A stretch of 11,291 nt of DNA from Leptospira ellisii (GTDB taxonomy: Bacteria; Spirochaetota; Leptospiria; Leptospirales; Leptospiraceae), in assembly GCF_002811955.1 (NCBI RefSeq), contig NZ_NPEF01000133.1, positions 1-11,291 of the forward strand, given 5' to 3'. Positions 1 to 10,778 of the stretch are shown here, piece by piece; the stretch's first letter is position 1, and each line of letters starts with the position of its first letter. The notes under the pieces were generated by a model that worked only from the letters and a program-made list of their open reading frames with translations, made no database searches and was not told the DNA's origin. Position numbers and translations under genes: made by a program.

Positions 1-2
1 CG

Positions 3-386
3 AACACGGAAAAGATCCTTTTTGTCGCGGTGACGTTACAACTTCTGTTCAGCCTTTCCAGTTGGGTGCAATATACGATTCGGCTGGGGGGCGAGGAAAC
101 CGAAGGATTGAGGGTTTCCTCCAACTTCTATTTTATCTTTCTTTCGGCGGGAGTTTTCTTTTTCGGATCGTTTTGGCGCTCTCATTGGCTCGGCTCCCTG
201 CTTCTGAGCGTTCAATTTTTGATCGGCTTAGGGGCGTTAGTCGGAATCTTTTTTCCGGAGACCTTTTTCGTGAGTTTTTTACGGGAAGACGACTATGAGT
301 TCAGTTGGAAGTTCTATTCGTTTTTGGGCGCTTGGGCGCTGACCACCCTTCTTTCTTTAAATCAATTCTTTCAAAAAGAATCGTAG
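3..386 (+). CDS. Integral membrane protein, 3' end only (unknown function)
   Basis: An open frame enters from the left edge and gives 127 visible residues. I do not recognise the family. The visible part is strongly hydrophobic and aromatic, with about four predicted membrane spans at visible residues 5-27, 46-62, 68-92 and 106-123. The loops between them are short, and a charged EDD-containing loop precedes the last span. An in-frame GTG lies at 30, but the frame is open and already hydrophobic upstream of it, with no Shine-Dalgarno sequence. I therefore read this as the tail of a longer gene rather than a complete 118-residue protein. The TAG stop (384-386) lies inside a copy of the GTAGGATCTCC repeat, so the last codons may have been set by repeat insertion. 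Role unknown, perhaps a small inner-membrane protein. The coding call is fairly sure, the function is not. Confidence 0.6.
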   Translation, partial: NTEKILFVAVTLQLLFSLSSWVQYTIRLGGEETEGLRVSSNFYFIFLSAGVFFFGSFWRSHWLGSLLLSVQFLIGLGALVGIFFPETFFVSFLREDDYEFSWKFYSFLGAWALTTLLSLNQFFQKES

Positions 387-393
387 GATCTCC
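383..393 (+). repeat. Dispersed 11-mer repeat GTAGGATCTCC, copy at a gene end
   Basis: Exact match to GTAGGATCTCC. The TAG at its second to fourth bases is the stop codon of the membrane-protein gene. The same 11-mer recurs exactly at 3884-3894 (+) and 10757-10767 (-). The sister form GTAGGAACTCC occurs at 8253-8263 (-) and 10378-10388 (-). Confidence 0.55.
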
Positions 394-518
394 TCACCCA
401 CTCGACGGTCGCTGCGTTTCCGATCAGCTGCAACTTATAAATCGAATTTCATTTCATATTTCAGATATTTTCATTTACATATATTCCACGTTCTTTTTTC
501 GTTATTTTTAAAATTTCA

Positions 519-552
519 GCGGTAGGATTTCATTCGAATGGAAATCGACCGC
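519..552 (+). promoter_or_regulatory. Hairpin/dyad just upstream of the lipoprotein ribosome binding site
   Basis: GCGGT (519-523) pairs with ACCGC (548-552). Inside it GATTTC (526-531) pairs with GAAATC (541-546), leaving only a small internal loop and a 9-base apical loop. The centre, CATTCGAATG (531-540), is itself a perfect 10-bp palindrome. The structure ends one base before the AAAAAGGA Shine-Dalgarno (554-561) of the ATG at 570. It could be an operator on DNA or an RNA stem affecting ribosome access or stability. It has no T-tract, so it does not look like a terminator. The AT-rich stretch at about 430-515 before it is a plausible promoter region, but I see no clear -35/-10 pair. Confidence 0.4.
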
Positions 553-569
553 GAAAAAGGAAAAATAGA

Positions 570-1109
570 ATGAAAAAGCTCTCGATTTTACTGATTTTAG
601 GCTTGGTCAATTGTGCAACAATCGTAAGCGATAACGTATATAACTATACCATCGCGTCGGATCCGGTAGGTGCGACCGTAGAAATCAGCATGAAAGGATA
701 TGCTGCTCCCGTGGCGCAGATCACCACTCCCGGAGCGCAGGCTCTCAATTTAAAAAACGATTATTCTTTAAAGTTTCAACTGAAAGGATACAAGGAAACC
801 GTCGTGGATATCCGCAAGGACGTCGACGGATGGGTGTGGGGGAACATCCTCATCGGCGGATTGATCGGTCTGTTGATCGATTATTCCACCGGATCCATGT
901 ATAAACCCGAAAACGGGGTTTCAACCGTGAACGTAACCCTCGAAAAGGAGCCGAAACCGGGTAAAAAAGCCGCGCTCGAAGGAAACGGAATTTTCGCGAG
1001 AATTCAAATCGTGGACCAATATCGCCGCTCCAAAGTCGCGATGATCCCTCTCGAAAAAGGGGAAGGACAGGTAAATTACGAATTTCATAAGTATATTGTG
1101 AAAAACTAA
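570..1109 (+). CDS. PEGA-domain lipoprotein
   Basis: A 179-residue protein with a typical short lipoprotein signal: Lys2-Lys3, a hydrophobic core, then LGLVNC with the lipidated cysteine at residue 15. Residues about 28-82 resemble a PEGA domain, a beta-sandwich seen in many surface lipoproteins, with an S-D-P-x-G-A-x-V-x-I start and an L-K-G-Y-K-E repeat element. Residues 88-110 (W-V-W-G-N-I then a glycine-rich hydrophobic stretch ending I-D-Y-S-T-G-S-M-Y) match a tail often found after such domains, which may insert into or lie against a membrane. The start is supported by AAAAAGGA eight bases upstream. The last 40 residues are charged and not recognised. It is probably exported and anchored to the inner or outer membrane by lipid, possibly binding peptidoglycan or envelope proteins. 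The substrate is unknown. The gene stands alone, convergent with the next real gene. Confidence 0.8.
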   Translation: MKKLSILLILGLVNCATIVSDNVYNYTIASDPVGATVEISMKGYAAPVAQITTPGAQALNLKNDYSLKFQLKGYKETVVDIRKDVDGWVWGNILIGGLIGLLIDYSTGSMYKPENGVSTVNVTLEKEPKPGKKAALEGNGIFARIQIVDQYRRSKVAMIPLEKGEGQVNYEFHKYIVKN

Positions 1110-1122
1110 ATTACCGTTTCCG

Positions 1123-1161
1123 CGAAGACGTTTTCGAAAAATCTTCTCGAAAACGTCTTCG
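1123..1161 (+). terminator. Strong 15-bp stem-loop downstream of the lipoprotein gene
   Basis: A perfect 15-bp inverted repeat: CGAAGACGTTTTCGA (1123-1137) and its complement at 1147-1161, with a 9-base loop. It starts 13 bases after the TAA stop. Only GTTT follows on the plus strand, so as an intrinsic terminator it lacks a good U-tract. It may be bidirectional between convergent genes, or a 3' mRNA-stabilising stem. Confidence 0.45.
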
Positions 1162-1186
1162 TTTCCGGAAAATCCCTTCGATCTTC

Positions 1187-1309
1187 TCATCGTTTTCGAG
1201 GACTCGATAAATACGGAAAAACGTAAGTCCCGATCACGTATTCGTCATCATACAGCTCTGACAAAAGATTATAATCCCCGGCTACCTTTTCGTTCAGGAG
1301 CGGTCGCAT
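1187..1309 (-). pseudogene. 40-codon reading frame, gene remnant or small protein
   Basis: On the minus strand an ATG at 1309 opens 40 codons ending in TGA at 1187. The product has a protein-like composition: an acidic middle (SELYDDEYVIGTYVF) and a basic end (SSPRKR). An in-frame stop lies only four codons before the ATG, and no Shine-Dalgarno is visible. It lies 22 bases downstream of the hydrolase gene on the same strand. The first codons overlap a small CGGTCG/CGACCG hairpin (1301-1316). It could be the surviving C-terminus of a degraded gene, a small protein, or chance. I favour a remnant, at low confidence. I do not recognise the sequence. Confidence 0.25.
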
Positions 1310-1331
1310 TCGACCGTTTCACATCAGAATT

Positions 1332-2387
1332 TTATGGAAAACTAATATAATCCCAAACAGTTCGCTGACCTTCGTTCATGGTGCAATTATGTTTTCCACC
1401 GTCTTCCGACGATGCGCATAGATTAGTGGTTAAACGCTGGCTATTTCCGTAGGGAGGAACGCCGGAATCCGCGTCCGTCACCGCTCCGATCATACCGAAG
1501 GAATTGAGCCAAACGTCCGTAACCTGATCGGAATCCCCGGAAAAATTAGCGACCGGGTCTTCGACGTGAATCAAACCGAAATACCTATCGGAAGGGGTCG
1601 TTCCGGATTCCGACAACCACGAAGCGGGAGTCGAGGAAAGGAGGTGATAATCCGAAACGCCGCTGTAGAGGGAAACCCTTCCCAACAACCTACGTTTCCC
1701 CTGATACGCAGCGTGTCCGCTACCCTGCGAATGTCCTCCGAAATGAACCTTATTCCAGTCCACATCCCCCTCTTTCAGGAATTGTTTCCATCCGTCGTTC
1801 GGCCGTTGAACGCTAAGATAACTGAGAAGTTTCAAAAGACGGCCTTCTATCGAATTATTATAATCCACGGCGATCGCTTTCGACAGATCCGCACCGGTGA
1901 GCGTTTCTTCCCGAACTTCCCCGAAGCAGGCCAAGGATTGATACGGTCCGGAATTGCAGATAACGTTGATCGGATCCGCGTTCGGATACGTAAGACCGAC
2001 GCTGTGATACCCGCGCCTGGCGCCTTCTTCTATGATTTTAGAGACTCCGATCGGACTTCCTCCGGAACCCGGTAAAAAAACGGAAAGAATATTTTTAGGA
2101 GAGGAGGAAGGAACGAAAATCAGATGGGGATCGTTGTAACGGGAAACGCAGGGAAACGTAAAACTGGGCGGAACGAAAATTCGCGTCAAACCGCCGACCG
2201 TATCGACCCGCGGAGCGTTCTGATATTGAGTACATCCTAATATACTTAAAAATCCGAGTTGAGTTAAAGGTTCGGAGTTTTTCCCGTCCTCTTTTTCGAA
2301 TCGAGAACAATTCGACGTCGTCGAAATGAGAAGAATCAAGATCACAAGAAAGACTCGGATTCTGTTTTCGTAATTCGGATTTTTCAT
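1332..2387 (-). CDS. Secreted alpha/beta hydrolase, probable lipoprotein
   Basis: A 351-residue protein with a basic N-terminus, a hydrophobic core at about residues 11-21 and a cysteine at 27. The residues before this cysteine (T-T-S-N) are a loose, spirochaete-like lipobox at best, so either lipid anchoring or simple secretion is possible. The fold signature is the nucleophile elbow G-H-S-Q-G with Ser220, preceded by an F-L-P-G-S-G-G turn (residues 104-110) of the oxyanion-hole type. A late His333 in G-G-K-H-N is the likely catalytic base. Asp277 in V-E-D-P is one candidate for the acid. The pattern fits the BPSS1187-like family of alpha/beta hydrolases, whose substrates are mostly unknown. 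Six or more cysteines after residue 50 suggest disulfides outside the cytoplasm. No strong Shine-Dalgarno precedes the ATG. The gene is separated from the acetyltransferase by 122 bp holding a clear dyad, so it is probably its own unit. Confidence 0.75.
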   Translation of the reverse strand: MKNPNYENRIRVFLVILILLISTTSNCSRFEKEDGKNSEPLTQLGFLSILGCTQYQNAPRVDTVGGLTRIFVPPSFTFPCVSRYNDPHLIFVPSSSPKNILSVFLPGSGGSPIGVSKIIEEGARRGYHSVGLTYPNADPINVICNSGPYQSLACFGEVREETLTGADLSKAIAVDYNNSIEGRLLKLLSYLSVQRPNDGWKQFLKEGDVDWNKVHFGGHSQGSGHAAYQGKRRLLGRVSLYSGVSDYHLLSSTPASWLSESGTTPSDRYFGLIHVEDPVANFSGDSDQVTDVWLNSFGMIGAVTDADSGVPPYGNSQRLTTNLCASSEDGGKHNCTMNEGQRTVWDYISFP

Positions 2388-2417
2388 GGAACTTACGATC
2401 GAGGAATTGCGACTACC

Positions 2418-2449
2418 TTTGACGCACCATTTGAAATCAACACGTCAAA
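2418..2449. promoter_or_regulatory. Nested dyad upstream of the hydrolase gene, candidate operator
   Basis: TTTGACG (2418-2424) and its exact complement CGTCAAA (2443-2449) are separated by 18 bases. Inside this spacer TTGA-AA-TCAA (2431-2440) forms a second small palindrome. The centre lies about 46 bp before the hydrolase ATG (2387, minus strand), which suits a repressor site. It could also be a weak terminator for the acetyltransferase, but there is no T-tract. Confidence 0.3.
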
Positions 2450-2509
2450 CGCGATCTTCTTTCATGACTTTTCCGATTTTCCGCAGGCTTTGAAATTTTT
2501 TTCCCGCCT

Positions 2510-3268
2510 TCAGGGAACGAATTTTTTCTTGAGAATCGGTTCGGTCAGATCGCTCAACCGATTTTTTTGAATTCCGTTCTCGTCAAAATTATCGGGACTT
2601 AACCATTTCGAAAACGCGTTTCGAATCGCGGGCCACTCCTCGTCGACGGCCGCAAACCAGGCGGTGTCCCGGTTATAACCTTTCAAAACGTTCGCCTGTC
2701 TAAAAATTCCCTCGAAAGATAAACCGATCCTTTGCGCGGCGGCACGGGAAGATGCGTTGAGAACGTTGCATCTCCATTGATATCTCCTATAACCGAGCTG
2801 AAACGCGTTCTTCATCATCAGATACATCGTTTCGGTCGAGACCGGCGTTTGTCGCATTAACGGAGAATACGCCAAATGTCCGACTTCGATCGAACCCGCC
2901 TTCGGCGAGATTTCGGCGTAACTTGCCAGTCCGACCGCGCAATCGGAGGTTAAATCGAAGATGGTAAAGAACAACGGATCCTCCGTCAGACAGGCGCTCT
3001 GCATCCATTCCCGATATTCGCCCAACGTTTCGAAAGGTCCGTAGGGAAGATACGTCCACATCGCCCCTTCCGCATCCAATGAATTGGCCGAATACAACGC
3101 TTTCGCGTGACGTTCCGGATCGAGAGGTTCCAAACGACAAAACCTGCCTTGCATCGTTTCCTTTTTCGGAAGCGAGGCGGGTCTCCAATCGGAAAGAGGA
3201 GTGCCGATCGGTTGTCCCAAGGTGTTGGTAAATCGTTTTTCTAATGCGGAGGATTGAGGATTTTCCAT
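2510..3268 (-). CDS. GNAT family N-acetyltransferase, RimJ/RimL-like
   Basis: A 252-residue cytoplasmic enzyme expected to move an acetyl group from acetyl-CoA to an amine. The acceptor cannot be read from sequence. The GNAT core runs from about residue 38 (M-Q-G-R-F-C-R-L-E-P-L) to about 215. It contains the L-G-Y-R-R-Y-x-W-R-C-N-V-L-N-A-S-S strand-helix segment, the R-I-G-L-S-F-E-G-I-F-R-Q motif and an N-R-D-T-A-W-F ending, all typical of the RimJ/RimL group. The usual acetyl-CoA pyrophosphate loop R-G-x-G-x-A/T is replaced by R-Q-T-P-V-S-T. I recognise this from a sub-group of uncharacterised members that also share the C-terminal W-L-S-P-D-N-F-D segment. A 30-residue N-terminal lead (G-Q-P-I-G around 18-22) is also usual for this sub-group. 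No Shine-Dalgarno is evident. The 112-bp gap after the sufT-like gene suggests independent expression. Confidence 0.85.
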   Translation of the reverse strand: MENPQSSALEKRFTNTLGQPIGTPLSDWRPASLPKKETMQGRFCRLEPLDPERHAKALYSANSLDAEGAMWTYLPYGPFETLGEYREWMQSACLTEDPLFFTIFDLTSDCAVGLASYAEISPKAGSIEVGHLAYSPLMRQTPVSTETMYLMMKNAFQLGYRRYQWRCNVLNASSRAAAQRIGLSFEGIFRQANVLKGYNRDTAWFAAVDEEWPAIRNAFSKWLSPDNFDENGIQKNRLSDLTEPILKKKFVP

Positions 3269-3380
3269 TTAGGTTTCGATTACGAGAAACGTTTTCTTTC
3301 TAAAAAAATCGACGGAGTTTCGGCTGAGGCGTTTTCCCGTTTAGCGGTGTCCAATATTCAAACTTCATCATATTCGCGTC

Positions 3381-3704
3381 TCAATCAAAGATGCCCAAAT
3401 CCATTTTGGCCTCTTCACTGGCCATCTCACGCGGATCCCATTTGGGTACCCAAACCACTTCGACCTGGGCCTCGGTGATTCCTTCCACACGAAGTGCGTG
3501 ATCCTGCACCTGTTGTTTCATCTGAGGTCCGGCGGGACAAGCCATGGACGTATACGTCATATCGATCTTGGCCTTGGAACCTTCGACCTTGATCCTATAA
3601 ATCAATCCTAATTCCGCGATGGAAATGCCGATCTCCGGATCTTCCACCTTTTTGACTTCTTCGTAAATCTGTTCTTCCAGAGTATTGGTCGGAGCTTCCA
3701 ACAT
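3381..3704 (-). CDS. sufT: MIP18/DUF59 family Fe-S assembly factor, SufT-like
   Basis: A 107-residue single-domain MIP18/DUF59 protein. The family acts late in iron-sulfur cluster maturation, helping pass clusters to target proteins. The N-terminal helix leads into [17 protein letters not shown] (residues 20-36), with the conserved D-P-E at 22-24. Cys56 sits in the signature M-A-C-P-A-G-P-Q-M and is the family's reactive or cluster-binding cysteine. V-V-W-x-P-x-W-D-P follows at about 83-91. The ATG is well supported by AAAAGGA, about eight bases upstream. It lies 216 bp after sufU on the same strand, and this gap includes a stem-loop, so it is either a downstream operon member with reduced read-through or has its own promoter. 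Members of this family are also found in phenylacetate degradation (PaaD), but the SUF context favours SufT. The symbol is by context and similarity. Confidence 0.85.
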   Translation of the reverse strand: MLEAPTNTLEEQIYEEVKKVEDPEIGISIAELGLIYRIKVEGSKAKIDMTYTSMACPAGPQMKQQVQDHALRVEGITEAQVEVVWVPKWDPREMASEEAKMDLGIFD

Positions 3705-3882
3705 CGTAGCGTCTCCTTTTGTTTCCCTTTTTTGGACGTTCCCCGGAAGTCGTTTCGAGGCGAATTTTACCTTCCGCGTCCTTCCGGAGGCGATTTCATT
3801 CGATTGAGAGGAACCGCTTTAGGGGAAGAAAACCGCGGGAACCGAGGAGAGGCAAGATGGATTTGTTCAGCCGTAAAAGTTT

Positions 3883-3913
3883 CGTAGGATCTCCCCGGTT
3901 TTCCCCTCCTACG
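3883..3913 (-). terminator. Stem-loop after sufU, built from repeat copies
   Basis: Read on the minus strand, CGTAGGA (3913-3907) pairs with TCCTACG (3889-3883), a perfect 7-bp stem with a 17-base G-rich loop. AAACTTTT follows. It begins seven bases after the sufU stop. The plus-strand arm is an exact GTAGGATCTCC repeat (3884-3894), and the other arm is a partial inverted copy. It could partly end transcription between sufU and the sufT-like gene, or stabilise the sufU message. Confidence 0.35.
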
Positions 3914-3920
3914 GGGGACT

Positions 3921-5583
<1,663 letters not shown>

Positions 5584-5588
5584 ATATG

Positions 5589-5900
5589 TCAATCCTCCAA
5601 GTCCACCTCGATCGAGTCACCCACGATTCGAACCGGATAAACGGGCAAATCCTCCACGGCGGGCATACAAAGCGCCTTCCCCGTTTTGATCGAAAACTGC
5701 GCCTCGTGTCTCGGACAAGTGATCACGTCTCCGCAGAGTTCTCCTTCCGAAATGGCCTCTCCGTCGTGGGTGCATACGTCCTCAAAAGCGAAAACGCCCC
5801 CGTTCAAGGATAGGATTCCGATCCGATTGTATCTCGTTTCAATTACTTTGACTTTCCCGTTTTCGATTTCGGAAAGATTTGCGAGCTTTCGAAAACTCAT
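5589..5900 (-). CDS. Rieske [2Fe-2S] ferredoxin inside the suf operon
   Basis: A 103-residue soluble Rieske protein. The two ligand boxes are complete: C-T-H at 43-45 and C-P-R-H at 62-65, giving Cys43, His45, Cys62 and His65, with 16 residues between the boxes. There is no signal peptide or membrane helix, and both boxes lack the extra disulfide cysteine of cytochrome bc1-type Rieske proteins. It therefore belongs with the NirD/dioxygenase-ferredoxin-like cytoplasmic carriers. Its ATG overlaps the sufD TGA in an ATGA junction, so translation is coupled, and sufS follows after 5 bp. No oxygenase or reductase gene is near. Its role is inferred only: an electron donor for cluster assembly, or a cluster sensor or client. 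Similar small Rieske genes occur in some other bacterial suf operons. Confidence 0.9.
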   Translation of the reverse strand: MSFRKLANLSEIENGKVKVIETRYNRIGILSLNGGVFAFEDVCTHDGEAISEGELCGDVITCPRHEAQFSIKTGKALCMPAVEDLPVYPVRIVGDSIEVDLED

Positions 5901-7093
5901 ACGGAACCCTCCACCTTGTCGGCGATCAATCGGAAAAGTTCCTCCCGGATCGGTTCCGATTCGATTTCGCCTATGACCTCGCCCAAAAAGCCGTCCACGA
6001 TCATCCTTCTGGCCTCGTCCTCGTCGATTCCCCGGGAAGCGAGATAAAAAAGTTGTTCCTCGTCGATTTCTCCGACCGTCGCTCCGTGTTCACACTTTAC
6101 GTTTTCGGCATATACTTCGAGTTTCGGAATCGATTCCGCCCTCGCGGTCCGATCCAGAAGCAGGTTGTTGTTGATCTGGATCGCGTTTACGTCCTTACAG
6201 GAATTGGGAATCTGAAGATTACCGGTGAAGATATGATGCGCCTTGTCTCGAAGCGCTCCCCTGTAAAGGATCGAACTTTCGGTGTGACTTTCCTTGTGGA
6301 TTATTTTCACTTCGGAATCCTGGAATTCCCTCGCCGCCATCGGTGCCAACCCCAGAACGCGGGCCCGCGCCCCTTTACCGGACAATTCCACGTTGAGAAG
6401 ATTCTTTCCCTTGTAACCTCCTGGAGTCACCTTGGCGATCTTTACGTCGGAATCCCGTTTTTGATCGGAGAATAGATTCTGAAAATGGAATACGGAAGAA
6501 CCGAAGGATTCGATTCCCGCGTAGAATAATTTCGTACCGTTCCCGGAGTCGAGCGCGGTCAACCCTTGGAAAAACTTCAGATTCTCCCTTTCGGAGGATT
6601 CGTATCGTTCGGAGACGAAGGCTTTGGAACGATCGCCGATCCTAACCACCGTCAAAGGAAGGATTCGATTTCCTTTTTCCTGACGGTAACGGATCTGTAT
6701 CTCCTCGGCGAGAATACGATCGTCCTCCACCTCGACGTAAAGACCGTGGGTGAAACAGGAAAGACTGAGGAGAACGAACCATTCTTCATTCCGTTTTTCG
6801 AATATACTTTCCAGGGTCTCGACGAAGATTCCCGATTCCCTTTCCTGCAGGTCTTCGACCCGGAATACCTTCACTCCTTTCGGAGCGTTTACGGTAAGCG
6901 CCGCGGGTTCCGATACTTCGGAGAATTCGTCGGGATGAAAATTGGAAAGAGGCACCTTTCTCCAGGATTCGTTTTCCGACTTGGGAATCGACAGATCCTT
7001 GAAACGCGAGAACGCCTTTTTGCGGAATTCCGAGATCGCCCGGTTTTCTTTTCCTTCGGCCAGTTGTTTGGAGAATTGGGCTTCTAAAGACAC
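5897..7093 (-). CDS. sufD: SufD, Fe-S cluster scaffold subunit
   Basis: A 398-residue SufB/SufD-family protein, the non-ATPase partner in the SufB-SufC-SufD scaffold. The C-terminal signature decides SufD over SufB. It runs from Q-I-N-N-N-L-L-L-D (306-314) through [12 protein letters not shown] (330-341), L-F-Y-L-A-S-R-G-I (348-356) and on to about 370. SufB instead carries an E-H-E-A-T type sequence in this place. Cys334 and His336 stand at the conserved C-x-H, the His matching the functionally important histidine of Escherichia coli SufD. The N-terminal helical region includes S-W-R-K (43-46), usual for SufD. The start is GTG at 7093, seven bases after the sufC stop. A GGGAG lies about 12 bases upstream in the end of sufC, a rather long spacing. 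Its TGA overlaps the Rieske ATG. Confidence 0.93.
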   Translation of the reverse strand: MSLEAQFSKQLAEGKENRAISEFRKKAFSRFKDLSIPKSENESWRKVPLSNFHPDEFSEVSEPAALTVNAPKGVKVFRVEDLQERESGIFVETLESIFEKRNEEWFVLLSLSCFTHGLYVEVEDDRILAEEIQIRYRQEKGNRILPLTVVRIGDRSKAFVSERYESSERENLKFFQGLTALDSGNGTKLFYAGIESFGSSVFHFQNLFSDQKRDSDVKIAKVTPGGYKGKNLLNVELSGKGARARVLGLAPMAAREFQDSEVKIIHKESHTESSILYRGALRDKAHHIFTGNLQIPNSCKDVNAIQINNNLLLDRTARAESIPKLEVYAENVKCEHGATVGEIDEEQLFYLASRGIDEDEARRMIVDGFLGEVIGEIESEPIREELFRLIADKVEGSV

Positions 7094-7100
7094 TTGTTCT

Positions 7101-7868
<768 letters not shown>

Positions 7869-8259
7869 GAAAGCGTCCTTTTTTACGAATATCGTCGGGA
7901 GGGCTGATTGGAGGAACGGCGAGCCGAGCGGTTTGGCGTTTTCCCTTTCTCCCTTTGGCCAGTGTTTTTTTTTGTAAGGAGAGATCAATAGGAAAGAAGC
8001 GTGAGGGTTCTTACGCTTTTAGTCTTTCGAAATGTAACCGACGAATCTTAGGTGTTCCTACATAATGAGAACGACTTTGCTCTTAGAATAAACTCGAATG
8101 GAACATAAGGTTTAGAAGATTTTGAGAGTTCCTACGTTCTCCCGATCTCCTCCAAGTGAAACTCCCTGACGAGTCCGCAAAATAGCAGTTCCTACAAAAA
8201 AGACCCGACTTTTCCCTTATAACGGTCGAGAACACCGTCCTTTCACAAAAGGGGAGTTC
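7869..8259. other. Gene-free 391-bp leader/intergenic region between the EAL gene and sufC
   Basis: No convincing coding frame apart from the rejected 40-codon extension of sufC. It holds degenerate GTAGGAAC repeats (entered separately) and two small stems. ACGGT/ACCGT (8222-8226 with 8234-8238) is close behind the EAL stop. A nine-pair stem (7997-8005 with 8010-8018) stands about 130 bp before sufC. A run of nine T on the plus strand (7965-7973) is an A-tract in the sufC direction. The suf promoter must lie here if the operon starts with sufC, but I could not settle on a -35/-10 pair and see no Fur-type box. Confidence 0.5.
7997..8018 (-). promoter_or_regulatory. Nine-pair stem-loop in the sufC leader
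   Basis: AAGCGTGAG (7997-8005) pairs with CTTACGCTT (8010-8018) with one wobble/mismatch position and a four-base loop. In the minus direction it is followed by CTTTCC, a poor T-tract. It could end EAL read-through, be an operator for the suf promoter, or be a leader stem. Confidence 0.3.

Positions 8260-8265
<6 letters not shown>
8051..8265 (-). repeat. Degenerate array of four GTAGGAAC repeats, same orientation
   Basis: On the minus strand GTAGGAAC occurs exactly at 8263-8256, 8195-8188, 8135-8128 and 8061-8054, with start-to-start spacings of 68, 60 and 74 bp. The bases after it follow (A/T)C-C/T/G-C. Two of the spacers also share AAAGTCG and TCT (AAAAGTCGGGTCT and CAAAGTCGTTCT) shortly before the next copy, so the unit is longer than the core. 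The first copy overlaps the EAL stop codon. I recall similar GTAGGAACTCC sequences between genes in Leptospira. Confidence 0.6.
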
Positions 8266-9504
<1,239 letters not shown>

Positions 9505-9656
9505 TTGTTTTAGAATCTCTTAAGTAGAATCCTTGAAAGCGGACTCCGGCAAGCAAAATTCCGGATAAAAAGTGTCAAATTCAGGAGAAGAGAAGACTAC
9601 ATTCTTCTTTTTTTTTTGAAACCCTCGGAAAAACTGACAATCCTAAAGGTACCTTC
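9505..9656. promoter_or_regulatory. Divergent intergenic region (promoters for both neighbours expected)
   Basis: This 152-bp gap separates divergent start codons, so both promoters should be here. A run of ten T (9608-9617, plus strand) stands out about 40 bp before the plus-strand ATG. AAAGGT (9646-9651) is a fair Shine-Dalgarno for that gene. No convincing -35/-10 pair was found in either direction. Confidence 0.4.
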
Positions 9657-10619
<963 letters not shown>

Positions 10620-10628
10620 ACGCGGCTT

Positions 10629-10661
10629 CTCCGTAGAAAACTTGCGGAGGTCCTCCTACGG
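10629..10661 (+). terminator. Inverted repeats after the DUF2804-like gene
   Basis: CCGTAG (10631-10636) pairs with CTACGG (10656-10661). An alternative stem is CTCCG (10629-10633) with CGGAG (10645-10649), and the loop contains a near-palindrome GGAGG-T-CCTCC (10646-10656). It starts nine bases after the TAA and is followed by TTTCC. It is a weak intrinsic terminator candidate between convergent genes. Confidence 0.35.
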
Positions 10662-10756
10662 TTTCCTCAAAAATCGGAATCGCCCAAGATTTCAAATACT
10701 CATCCGGAAAAAGAATTAGATCCACGGATTTTACAGAAATCCCGAATCAAAAGCGA

Positions 10757-10767
10757 GGAGATCCTAC
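10757..10767 (-). repeat. GTAGGATCTCC repeat copy after the chemotaxis gene
   Basis: An exact minus-strand GTAGGATCTCC lying 11 bases beyond the TGA of the chemotaxis gene, in the same direction as that gene. On the minus strand a GGAG before and CTCC within it could form a short stem followed by CGCTTTT, so it may also serve as a weak terminator. Confidence 0.5.
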
Positions 10768-10778
10768 ACCTCCCTCCC

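Noticed and set aside
1301..1316. CGGTCG-CATT-CGACCG hairpin as terminator of the hydrolase gene
   Set aside because: Only six strong pairs and no T-tract in the minus direction. It may be chance or part of the small frame's start.
1566..2075. Plus-strand 169-codon frame within the hydrolase gene
   Set aside because: Antisense shadow. The minus strand carries the clear nucleophile elbow and signal peptide.
5584..5592. TTG start for sufS at 5592
   Set aside because: It overlaps the Rieske stop. The ATG at 5583 has an ideal GGAGGA nine bases upstream.
5879..6475. Plus-strand 198-codon frame within sufD
   Set aside because: Antisense shadow of sufD. Its length is explained by the codon bias of the real gene, and it shows no recognisable domain.
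7869..7988. 40-residue N-terminal extension of sufC from an ATG at 7988
   Set aside because: The GTG at 7868 has a good Shine-Dalgarno and gives the normal SufC length. The extension has poly-Lys and proline-rich sequence unlike the family.
9608..9617. T10 tract as a phase-variable switch
   Set aside because: One homopolymer between divergent genes is weak evidence, and there is no coding frame for it to toggle and no strain comparison. Kept only as a note in the intergenic entry.
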